The translations under genes were made by a program, and so were the position numbers. 64,000 nucleotides of DNA, taken from assembly GCF_042214795.1 (NCBI RefSeq), contig NZ_CP090177.1:1426001-1490000 (forward strand). Direction: 5' to 3'. The notes under the pieces were generated by a model. That model was not told the origin of the DNA, did not search any database, and saw only the letters and a program-made list of their open reading frames with translations. Of the stretch, positions 50,875 to 58,540 are shown in pieces. How positions within the stretch are numbered: position 1 is the stretch's first letter; each line of letters starts with the position of its first letter. The DNA comes from Arcobacter iocasae. GTDB lineage: Bacteria; Campylobacterota; Campylobacteria; Campylobacterales; Arcobacteraceae.

Positions 50875-52812
50875 TTAGTAAACAAAAATAGTAGGAACAA
50901 TCATAGGGTATTTTTTAAACTTTCTTACACAATGTTTTCTTACAACTTTTCTAATCTCATCTTCTAAATATTTAGTATTTTTAAACATACCTTCTTTTGC
51001 ATTTGCAAAGAAAGTTTCTAATAAGTCTTCAATCTCTTTTGCAAAGAATCTATCTTGATTATCTGGAACTAAACCAAATGATGTAACTCTAGTTTTATCT
51101 GAAAGTTTTCTATCATTTTCATTAATTTGTGCAACAATCATAACAACACCTTCGTTTGCCATTGTTTGTCTATCAAGAATAATATCATCTGCAATTTTAT
51201 TGTTAAGTTGATTATCTATATAAGTTTTACCACTTTTTACTGTTTTAACTTTTTTAAGATATTTAGGAGTAACTTCAATTTGCTCACCATCACTCATAAT
51301 ATAAGTATTTCTCTCTAATACACCACATGAAATACCTGTTTGTTGATGCTTAACTGCATGGTTATATTCACCATGAATTGGCATAAAGAATTTAGGTTTA
51401 ACAAGTCTTAACATAAGTTTTTGTTCTTCTTGTGCAGCATGTCCAGAAACATGAATTTCTGAGAAGTTTTGATATGCAACTTCAGCACCAGCTTTTAGTA
51501 AATGATTAATGATTTGAGAAACACTAGCTTCATTTCCTGGAATTGCTTTTGCAGAAAGAATAATTTGATCACCTGGCTTGATTTTAATATGTCTATGCTC
51601 ATGAATTGACATTCTATAAAGAGCACTCATAGATTCACCTTGAGAACCAGTTGTTACAATTAAAACTTGGTTATCATCATATTTATGTACTTCGTGTGGC
51701 TCAATAAATTGATCTCTTGGGAATTTAATATATCCTAATGCCATTGCTAACTCTAAGTTTTTCTCCATAGATCTTCCAATAACACATACTTTTCTACCAT
51801 GTTTTAATCCATGTTCAATTGCTTGTGCAACTCTATGTGTATTTGAAGAGAAAGTAGACATAATAACTCTACCTTTTGCTTTTGTAAATAGTATGTCAAA
51901 AGTAGGTCCAACTGTTGATTCAGATTTTGTAAAACCAGCAGTATGTGAATTAGTTGAATCAGATAATAATAATAAAACACCTTTTTCACCATAATGTGCA
52001 AATCTATGTAAATCTGAAGGAAAACCATCAATTGGAGTATGGTCAATTTTAAAGTCACCCGTATGGATAATTGTTCCAGCATCAGTAGTAATTGCTAATG
52101 AAGAAGCATCAATAATAGAGTGAGTAATATGCATCCATTCAATTTCAAAATCACCAATTTTTATAGGAGTTCTTTTTTGAATTGCATGGAAATAACTTCT
52201 ATGTTGTCTCATTTTATGTTCATCAAATTTTGAACCAATCATTTCTAGTGGTAATGATGTTCCATAAATAGGAAACTGCATCTCTTTAAATAAATAAGGC
52301 ATTGCACCAATATGATCTTCGTGACCATGAGTAATAATAACAGCTGCAATTTTATCTTTGATTTCTCTTATATAAGTGAAATCAGGAATTAAAATATCAA
52401 CTCCATGCATATCTTCATCAGGGAAACTCATACCAACATCAACGATAATTGCACTCTTTTCAGTTTCAATTACCATCATGTTTCCACCAATTTCACCTAA
52501 TCCACCAAGTGGAGTGATTCTAACTTTTTGAGTAGAAGAAAGGTTTAACTTATTGTGTGGATTTAATCTTTCTTTATGAATTCTTTCATTGATAACATGA
52601 GCTTTTCTAAGGTCTGTTATCCAACCTTCACCTGATTTATCTTCCATTTTAGGAACAACTGTTTTTTTTCTTTTATTAACTGGTCTTTTTGGTTTTGGCT
52701 TTTTAGGGCTAGGTCCTGTAGTTTCTTGTTTTGTAGTAGTATTGTTATTTGCTTCTGGAGCACTCTTTTCTACAACTTGATTATCATTCTGTACTGTTTT
52801 GTTTTCTTCCAT
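50875..52812 (-). CDS. rnj: Ribonuclease J
   Basis: 645 aa, longer than Bacillus RNase J because of a basic, low-complexity N-terminal extension (residues 1-95; KKPKPKRPVNKRKK), as known in Helicobacter and relatives. The metallo-beta-lactamase motif HGHEDHIGAMPYL is near 160; beta-CASP motifs and the C-terminal domain follow. It acts in mRNA decay and rRNA maturation by 5' exo- and endonuclease activity. Its start overlaps rsmA by 29 bp. Confidence 0.95.
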   Translation of the reverse strand: MEENKTVQNDNQVVEKSAPEANNNTTTKQETTGPSPKKPKPKRPVNKRKKTVVPKMEDKSGEGWITDLRKAHVINERIHKERLNPHNKLNLSSTQKVRITPLGGLGEIGGNMMVIETEKSAIIVDVGMSFPDEDMHGVDILIPDFTYIREIKDKIAAVIITHGHEDHIGAMPYLFKEMQFPIYGTSLPLEMIGSKFDEHKMRQHRSYFHAIQKRTPIKIGDFEIEWMHITHSIIDASSLAITTDAGTIIHTGDFKIDHTPIDGFPSDLHRFAHYGEKGVLLLLSDSTNSHTAGFTKSESTVGPTFDILFTKAKGRVIMSTFSSNTHRVAQAIEHGLKHGRKVCVIGRSMEKNLELAMALGYIKFPRDQFIEPHEVHKYDDNQVLIVTTGSQGESMSALYRMSIHEHRHIKIKPGDQIILSAKAIPGNEASVSQIINHLLKAGAEVAYQNFSEIHVSGHAAQEEQKLMLRLVKPKFFMPIHGEYNHAVKHQQTGISCGVLERNTYIMSDGEQIEVTPKYLKKVKTVKSGKTYIDNQLNNKIADDIILDRQTMANEGVVMIVAQINENDRKLSDKTRVTSFGLVPDNQDRFFAKEIEDLLETFFANAKEGMFKNTKYLEDEIRKVVRKHCVRKFKKYPMIVPTIFVY

Positions 52813-53596
52813 CTATTATTGCCTTTGTATATATTTGGCTATACAAAGATGCACTAAGCTCATGAGGTCGAATATTATCACTTATTTCAAGCTCTTCAAA
52901 TAAAGAAGAAATAGTCTCTTTAGGAACAATAGATGAGATATTTTTAGATAGTTTTTTTCTTGGCTGTTGAAAACACGCCTTTAGAAAACTATTAAAGTTC
53001 TTATCCATTGTTTTTGACATATCCTTTTTTATATAAAGAATAGAAGATGTAACTTTAGGAGGTGGATCAAAAGATTCCGGTGGAACATCAAATAAAATCT
53101 TTGACTCTACTGAGCAAAGTTTTGATATCACACCCAATGCAGAAAACTCTTTGTTTCCTTCACTGGCAGAAAATTTTTCAGCTACCTCTTTTTGAACCAT
53201 TACAATAATGTGTTCACAAGATTCATCTTCAAATGCTCTTAGTATTATATTTGTCGCAATATAATACGGTAAATTAGCGATAAGATCATATTTACTATTA
53301 TGTAAACTTTTTTGCTTTGTCCATGACTCTAAAACATCAGCGTGGATGAGTGTTAGAGAACCATTATCTATCGGGATAGCAAATTTAGTTTTTAGTATAG
53401 CAAATAGATCTGTATCAACTTCATAGGCCGTTACATCTTTGCATTTGACTAAATTTTTTGTCAAATCACCTAATCCAGGCCCAATTTCTACAATATGATT
53501 ATTGTTGTTGGGCATCGATTGGATGATCATTGATAAGACTGTGTCATCTTTTAAAAAGTTTTGACCAAATTTCTTTTTAGCTTTTATTTTTTCCAT
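52784..53596 (-). CDS. rsmA: 16S rRNA dimethyladenosine transferase
   Basis: 270 aa. N-terminal KKKFGQNFLKDDTVL, SAM motif IVEIGPGLGDLTKNL, and the catalytic NLPYY motif (LIANLPYYIATNI) identify KsgA/RsmA, which dimethylates two adenosines near the 3' end of 16S rRNA. It is divergent from hisF across 74 bp and coupled to the RNase J gene. Confidence 0.96.
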   Translation of the reverse strand: MEKIKAKKKFGQNFLKDDTVLSMIIQSMPNNNNHIVEIGPGLGDLTKNLVKCKDVTAYEVDTDLFAILKTKFAIPIDNGSLTLIHADVLESWTKQKSLHNSKYDLIANLPYYIATNIILRAFEDESCEHIIVMVQKEVAEKFSASEGNKEFSALGVISKLCSVESKILFDVPPESFDPPPKVTSSILYIKKDMSKTMDKNFNSFLKACFQQPRKKLSKNISSIVPKETISSLFEELEISDNIRPHELSASLYSQIYTKAIIDGRKQNSTE

Positions 53597-53670
53597 AAGA
53601 GCAAAGATTATATATGAACTTAACTTACATTTAGATAAGATAAAAACTTAATAATGAATAAGGACAAAAA

Positions 53671-54432
53671 GTGAGCAATTTTGCAAAGAGAATAATTCCA
53701 TGTTTAGATGTAAAAGATGGAAGAGTTGTAAAAGGTGTTAATTTCGTAGGATTAAAAGATGCAGGTGACCCAGTAGAAGTTGCAAAACGATATAACAATG
53801 AAGGTGCAGATGAGATTACTTTTTTAGATATAACAGCTAGTCATGAAAATAGAGATACAATAGTTCATATAGTAAAAGATGTGGCAAAAAAGGTATTTAT
53901 TCCCCTAACTGTAGGTGGTGGGATAAGAACTTTAGATGATATTTATAAACTTTTAAATGTAGGTTGCGATAAAGTTTCTGTAAATTCAAGTGCAGTTGTA
54001 AATCCAGGGTTTATAGATGAAAGTTCTAAAAGATTTGGTAGTCAATGTATAGTTGTGGCAATTGATGTTAAAAAAGTCTCTGATGGCTCTTACCATGTTT
54101 TTGTAAAAGGTGGTAGAGAAGATACAGGCCTTGATGCACTTGCTTGGGCAAAAGAGGTTTACAATAGAGGAGCAGGAGAAATACTTCTAACTTCTATGGA
54201 CACAGATGGTGCTAAAACTGGATTTGAATTAAATATTACACAACAAATTTCAAGTATAGTTGATATTCCAGTTATTGCAAGTGGTGGTGCTGGAACTATG
54301 GAGCATATGAAAGAAGCCTTTGAACATGGTGCAAGTGCAGCATTAGCTGCTTCTATCTTCCACTTTAAAGAGATAGATATAATGGATTTAAAACACTATT
54401 TAAGAGATAATAATATACCTGTAAGGATTTAA
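53671..54432 (+). CDS. hisF: Imidazole glycerol phosphate synthase subunit HisF
   Basis: 253 aa from a GTG start (AAGGA nine bases upstream). Begins SNFAKRIIPCLDVKDGRVVKG; catalytic Asp residues are in CLDVKDG (about 11) and AIDVKK (about 130); GGGIRTLDD and ASGGAGTMEHM are the phosphate-binding loops of the (beta/alpha)8 barrel. With HisH it forms the imidazole ring in histidine synthesis. HisH is not adjacent. The next gene starts one base after the stop. Confidence 0.97.
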   Translation: MSNFAKRIIPCLDVKDGRVVKGVNFVGLKDAGDPVEVAKRYNNEGADEITFLDITASHENRDTIVHIVKDVAKKVFIPLTVGGGIRTLDDIYKLLNVGCDKVSVNSSAVVNPGFIDESSKRFGSQCIVVAIDVKKVSDGSYHVFVKGGREDTGLDALAWAKEVYNRGAGEILLTSMDTDGAKTGFELNITQQISSIVDIPVIASGGAGTMEHMKEAFEHGASAALAASIFHFKEIDIMDLKHYLRDNNIPVRI

Positions 54433-54433
54433 T

Positions 54434-55105
54434 ATGAGAAAATTTTTATTTTTATTTTTACCATTTTTCCTTTATGCCTTTGAAGTTGATTTTAGTAAAG
54501 AGTTTACAAAAGACTTAATTCCAAATGTTTTAAGTGCCGATATTTCTGTAATAATTGAAGATGAAAAAGAAAAAAATGTAATAGAAAGATTAGAAGTTTT
54601 TAACAAAGAGATAAAAGCTTATAACAAAGTTGAAAAACAACTAGGAACATTTAATGTAAGACCTCTATATCAAAAGTCTAGTAATACACCAAGAATATAT
54701 GGATATAGTGGGGAACTTAGTTATAAAATAGAAACAGATGATGCTTTTTCTATGGGAGAATTTATCTCTATGATAACTAATATGAAAGAAAATCGAGATA
54801 CTTCTGTAACTTTAAATAATCTTTCATGGAGAGTTAAAGATGACAGTTATAATGTAATTTTAGACTTAGTAAGACTTGAAGCAATTAATTGGGTAGAAAA
54901 TTATGCAAAAGTACTTTCAAATGATTTACACAAAGAGTGTAATATAAAAACAATAAGTTTAGAAAATAACATTATGCATACTTATAGAGCTCAAATGACT
55001 TCAATGAAACTTAGCTCCTCTTTGAAAAAAGAAGATGTACCTGTACCTGAAGTCTCTCATCAAAAGCTTTCTATAATTACAAATTACAAATTGGAGTGTA
55101 AATGA
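54434..55105 (+). CDS. Periplasmic protein, possibly SIMPL (DUF541) domain
   Basis: 223 aa. Signal peptide 1-15 (FLFLFLPFFLYA), then an alternating strand-helix pattern over residues 30-215. The segment GELSYKIETDDAFSMGEFISMI followed by LEAINWVENYAKVLSNDL resembles the SIMPL/DUF541 arrangement of a strand pair and an alanine-type helix, though conservation is modest. It is in an operon between hisF and the nucleoside phosphorylase gene (four-base overlap). Confidence 0.6.
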   Translation: MRKFLFLFLPFFLYAFEVDFSKEFTKDLIPNVLSADISVIIEDEKEKNVIERLEVFNKEIKAYNKVEKQLGTFNVRPLYQKSSNTPRIYGYSGELSYKIETDDAFSMGEFISMITNMKENRDTSVTLNNLSWRVKDDSYNVILDLVRLEAINWVENYAKVLSNDLHKECNIKTISLENNIMHTYRAQMTSMKLSSSLKKEDVPVPEVSHQKLSIITNYKLECK

Positions 55106-55638
55106 TTATTTGTGCTGGAAACATCGAAAGTTTCAAATTCGCAGAACCTATGGGAATAGGGCTAGTTGATATGGCTATAAATCTTACTAGAAGATGTCTG
55201 TTTAATAAGCCAGAATTTATTTTATTTATAGGAACAGCAGGTAGTTATGGTAATCATAATATTTTAGATATTATCGAATCAAAGCGTGCTGCAAATTTAG
55301 AATTGTCTTTTTTGGAAAACAACTCTTATACTCCACTTGATAATGTATTAGAGTCAGAAAACAAGATGACTAGAAATGACACTATAGTAAATAGTTCAAA
55401 CTATATTACTACAAATGAAGAAATAGCGAAAAAGTATAATGAATATGGAATAGGAATTGAAAACATGGAGTTCTTCTCTGCTGTAAAAGTTGCTCGTGAG
55501 TTTGAAATACCAGTTGCAGGGATATTTGCTGTGACAAACTATACAAATAAAAATGCCCATGAAGATTTTAAACAAAATCACCAAAAAGCAATGGAAACAA
55601 TCACGAAGTATTTATTAGAGAAAAATATAATTAAATAA
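55102..55638 (+). CDS. Purine-nucleoside phosphorylase/nucleosidase-like protein (PNP_UDP_1 fold)
   Basis: 178 aa, shorter than typical MTA/SAH nucleosidases (about 230). FILFIGTAGSYG is the phosphate/glycine loop; GIGIENMEFFSAVKVA carries the Glu-Asn-Met-Glu substrate motif. The shortened N-terminal part may mean a reduced or specialised enzyme. It overlaps the upstream SIMPL-like gene and lies directly before the parS-like site and rlmN. Confidence 0.75.
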   Translation: MIICAGNIESFKFAEPMGIGLVDMAINLTRRCLFNKPEFILFIGTAGSYGNHNILDIIESKRAANLELSFLENNSYTPLDNVLESENKMTRNDTIVNSSNYITTNEEIAKKYNEYGIGIENMEFFSAVKVAREFEIPVAGIFAVTNYTNKNAHEDFKQNHQKAMETITKYLLEKNIIK

Positions 55639-55649
55639 AAAATGTTTCA

Positions 55650-55665
55650 TGTTTCATGTGAAACA
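55650..55665. other. parS-like ParB-binding site 3 (just upstream of rlmN coding start)
   Basis: TGTTTCATGTGAAACA, inverse of sites 1 and 2; one mismatch to parS. A half-site repeat TGTTTCA lies directly before it (55643-55649). With rlmN starting at TTG 55684, the site is intergenic. Confidence 0.75.
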
Positions 55666-55683
55666 TTACAAAAAAGGAAAAAT

Positions 55684-56751
55684 TTGCAATCAATATATGA
55701 CTTTACTTTAGATGAATTAAAAGAGAAACTTAAACCATCATTTAGAGCAAAACAGGTTTATAATTGGATATATAAAAAATATGCTACATCTTATGATGAG
55801 ATGAAAAACATACCAAATGACTTAAAAGAAGATTTAAAAGAAAACTATGCAATTGATATATTAAAAATTATAAAAAAAGAGAAAAGTAGTGATGGAAGTA
55901 TAAAATATCTTTTTAAACTTCATGATGGACATACTGTAGAAACAGTATTTTTACTAATGCGTGAAAAACAAATTGGTGATGATGGTGTTGTTGAAAAAGG
56001 TGAAAAGCATACAGTTTGTATATCTACTCAAGTTGGCTGTAAAGTTGGCTGTACTTTTTGTTTAACAGCAAAAGGTGGATTTGTTAGAAATCTTACAGTT
56101 GGTGAGATAGTAGCTCAAATTGTAAATATGAAAAGAGATAATAATATTGATGAAAACAAATCACTAAATATAGTTTTCATGGGGATGGGTGAACCATTAG
56201 ACAATTATAAAAATTTTGTCCATTCTGTAAAAGTGTTCTCAGAAGAAGAAGGTCTATATATAAATAGAAGAAGACAAACAGTTTCTACTTCAGGAATCTC
56301 TTCAAAAATAGAGAAACTAGGAAATGAAAATCTAGGAATACAACTTGCAATTTCATTGCATGCAGTTGATGATGAACTAAGAAGTGAATTAATTCCTATG
56401 AATAAAGCTTACAATATAAAATCAATTATTGATGCTGTTAAAAAGTTCCCAGTAGATGCAAGAAAAAAAGTGATGTTTGAATATCTTGTTATAAAAGATA
56501 AAAATGATGACATAGCAAGTGCTAAGAAACTTTTATCACTACTTGATGGAATAAAAGCCAAAGTAAATCTTATATACTTTAATCCATATCCAGGTACTAC
56601 ATATCAAAGACCAGAAAGCAAAAAAATGGTAGAATTCCAAAACTACTTAATAAGTAAAGGTTTGCTTTGCACAATACGAGAATCAAAAGGCTTAGATATC
56701 TCAGCTGCATGTGGACAACTCAAAGAAAAGGACTCAAATGAGAGTAGCTGA
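55684..56751 (+). CDS. rlmN: Dual-specificity rRNA/tRNA adenine C2 methyltransferase RlmN
   Basis: 355 aa from TTG 55684, which has AGGA five bases upstream; an in-frame ATG at 55642 lacks a ribosome binding site and would translate the parS-like repeat, so I prefer the TTG. Radical-SAM cysteines C119/C123/C126 (VGCKVGCTFC), GMGEPLDN, and the C-terminal methyl-carrying Cys in ISAACGQL are present. It methylates A2503 of 23S rRNA and A37 of tRNAs. A 28-codon gene overlaps its end. Confidence 0.93.
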   Translation: MQSIYDFTLDELKEKLKPSFRAKQVYNWIYKKYATSYDEMKNIPNDLKEDLKENYAIDILKIIKKEKSSDGSIKYLFKLHDGHTVETVFLLMREKQIGDDGVVEKGEKHTVCISTQVGCKVGCTFCLTAKGGFVRNLTVGEIVAQIVNMKRDNNIDENKSLNIVFMGMGEPLDNYKNFVHSVKVFSEEEGLYINRRRQTVSTSGISSKIEKLGNENLGIQLAISLHAVDDELRSELIPMNKAYNIKSIIDAVKKFPVDARKKVMFEYLVIKDKNDDIASAKKLLSLLDGIKAKVNLIYFNPYPGTTYQRPESKKMVEFQNYLISKGLLCTIRESKGLDISAACGQLKEKDSNESS

Positions 56752-56824
56752 TTATGCAATGGTTATATTTTTGGCAGTATTTGTTATCGCATCAGGAATA
56801 TTTTTTTTAAAAAATTTTAAATAA
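56738..56824 (+). CDS. 28-residue single-membrane-span protein overlapping rlmN
   Basis: ATG 56738 has AAGGA five bases upstream; the frame runs 28 codons to TAA at 56822-56824. The peptide is MRVADYAM, then a continuous hydrophobic stretch (VIFLAVFVIASGIFFL) and a basic end (KNFK), a classic small inner-membrane protein. Start and ribosome binding site lie inside rlmN, and gltX begins 15 bases after the stop, so it is embedded in an operon. I recall a similarly placed small hypothetical gene in Campylobacter (not checked). Confidence 0.65.
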   Translation: MRVADYAMVIFLAVFVIASGIFFLKNFK

Positions 56825-56839
56825 GTAAGGAATAGATTA

Positions 56840-58252
56840 ATGACAGTTACAAGATTTGCCCCAAGTCCAACAGGATATTTACATATTGGTGGATTAAGAA
56901 CAGCTTTATATAGCTATTTATGGGCAAGAAGAAATAAAGGTGAATTTAGACTAAGAATTGAAGATACAGATACAGCAAGAAATAATGAAGATGCCTTAAG
57001 TGCTATTATGGAAGCTTTTGAATGGGTTGGTTTAGATTATGATGGAACAGTAGAATACCAATCAAAAAGAAATGATATTTACAAAAAATATATAGATCAA
57101 CTATTAGATGAAGGTAAGGCATACCTTTGTTATATGAGTAAAGAAGAATTAGAAACTTTACGAGAAACTCAAATGGCAAATAAACAAACTCCTAGATATG
57201 ATGGAACTTGGCGACCAGAAGATGGAAAAGTTTTACCTCCTATTCCTGAAGGCATAGAGCCAGTTGTTAGAATAAAAGCACCAAAAGATGGAATTATTAC
57301 TTTCATTGATGGAGTTAGATCTATTATGAATTTTAGCAGTAATGAAGTTGATGATTTCGTTATTGCAAGAAGTAATGGAGTTCCTACATATAATTTTGTT
57401 GTTGCAATTGATGATGCACTAATGGGAATGACTGATGTAATTAGAGGTGATGACCACTTAAGTAATACACCAAAACAAATAGTTATCTATGAAGCATTAG
57501 GATGGAAACCACCAAAGTTTTACCATATCCCTATGATAAATAATCCATCAGGTAAAAAACTATCTAAAAGAGATGGTGCTATGGATGTAATGCAATACAA
57601 AAGAGATGGTTTTCTTCCAGAAGCACTTTTAAACTTTTTAGTAAGACTTGGATGGTCAAATAAAGATCAAGAGATCTTTTCAATGGAAGAGATGCTAGAA
57701 CTGTTTGATCCAACGCATATTAATAAGTCTGCTTCTGCATTTAATGAAGAGAAACTTTTATGGCTAAATTCACACTATATAAAGAATTTATCAAATGAAA
57801 GATTAGCAAAAGAGTTAGAATTTTTTGATTGCCATATTAGTGGACATGATAAAAAAGAGATAATCTTAGACTTGACAAAAGAGAGAGCCCAAACTTTAGT
57901 TGAATTAAAAAATGCAATTGGAGCTATCTTAGATGCACCAAGTGAGTATGAAGCAAAGGGTGTTAAAAAGTTTATCAAAGATGAAACTATTTTAAAAATT
58001 TTAGATAATTATGTAAAATTACTTGAAGAAAATGCGGATAATTTAAATATTAGCATTGATTATGAAGGAGTTACAAAACCATTTATTGAAGAGTTTGAAT
58101 TAAAATTCCCACAACTTTTTCAACCAATAAGATTGGCGCTAACTGGTTCTACTCAAGCTCCATCAGTATACGATATTATGGGTGTACTTGGTGTTGAGGT
58201 TGTTTGTGAAAGAATTAAAATAGCATGCGAGAAAAACTTTAACAAAGAGTAA
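56840..58252 (+). CDS. gltX: Glutamyl-tRNA synthetase
   Basis: 470 aa class I synthetase. HIGH motif within FAPSPTGYLHIGGLRTAL (about 5-22), RIEDTD, and the KMSKS-like KLSKRDGA near 240; C-terminal anticodon-binding domain follows. Because the genome has GatB, this may be one of two GltX forms found in many Campylobacterota. AAGGA precedes the ATG. A strong terminator overlaps its end. Confidence 0.96.
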   Translation: MTVTRFAPSPTGYLHIGGLRTALYSYLWARRNKGEFRLRIEDTDTARNNEDALSAIMEAFEWVGLDYDGTVEYQSKRNDIYKKYIDQLLDEGKAYLCYMSKEELETLRETQMANKQTPRYDGTWRPEDGKVLPPIPEGIEPVVRIKAPKDGIITFIDGVRSIMNFSSNEVDDFVIARSNGVPTYNFVVAIDDALMGMTDVIRGDDHLSNTPKQIVIYEALGWKPPKFYHIPMINNPSGKKLSKRDGAMDVMQYKRDGFLPEALLNFLVRLGWSNKDQEIFSMEEMLELFDPTHINKSASAFNEEKLLWLNSHYIKNLSNERLAKELEFFDCHISGHDKKEIILDLTKERAQTLVELKNAIGAILDAPSEYEAKGVKKFIKDETILKILDNYVKLLEENADNLNISIDYEGVTKPFIEEFELKFPQLFQPIRLALTGSTQAPSVYDIMGVLGVEVVCERIKIACEKNFNKE

Positions 58253-58268
58253 GATACTCTTTGTTAAA
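58238..58268 (+). terminator. Terminator after gltX
   Basis: TTTAACAAAGAGTA (58238-58251) and TACTCTTTGTTAAA (58255-58268) form a 14-bp perfect stem with a three-base loop, including the gltX stop codon. Confidence 0.75.
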
Positions 58269-58274
58269 TATCTA

Positions 58275-58292
58275 CTACACACTGTTTCCATA
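58275..58292. promoter_or_regulatory. Candidate copper response-regulator box upstream of the CopZ-like gene
   Basis: CTACACA-CTGT-TTCCATA: two degenerate 7-bp units with 11-bp period, similar to the sharper box at 63302-63319. It precedes a TAAAATATAA -10-like region and the chaperone gene. Confidence 0.4.
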
Positions 58293-58326
58293 CTTTGATG
58301 TTAAAATATAACAAAAAGGATATAAA

Positions 58327-58530
58327 ATGAAAAAAACATATAAATCAGACAAAATAAATTGTGCAAAATGTGAAAACCTAATAAAAGTATCTTTAGAAGA
58401 TGATTTTGGACCAATAGATGTTGATTTAACAAAAACTCCAAAAGAAGTAACAGTAGAGATAACTTCTGATGAACAAGAGAATAATTTTAAAGAAGAGATG
58501 AAAGACTTAGGATTTGATATATTAGATTAA
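58327..58530 (+). CDS. CopZ-like heavy-metal-associated small protein
   Basis: 67 aa, HMA-like ferredoxin fold. Metal motif C13-A-K-C16 (INCAKCENLIK), shorter than the classical GMTCxxC but in the same position, followed by the pattern of strands PIDVDLTKTPKEVTVEI. It is probably a cytosolic copper chaperone delivering Cu+ to the next-encoded CopA, ten bases downstream. AAGGA precedes the ATG. Confidence 0.78.
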   Translation: MKKTYKSDKINCAKCENLIKVSLEDDFGPIDVDLTKTPKEVTVEITSDEQENNFKEEMKDLGFDILD

Positions 58531-58540
58531 AGGCTAAATT

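Noticed and set aside
51804..52082. Minus-strand 92-codon ORF inside the RNase J gene
   Set aside because: Out-of-frame shadow with biased Leu/Gln composition; the RNase J frame is fully conserved.
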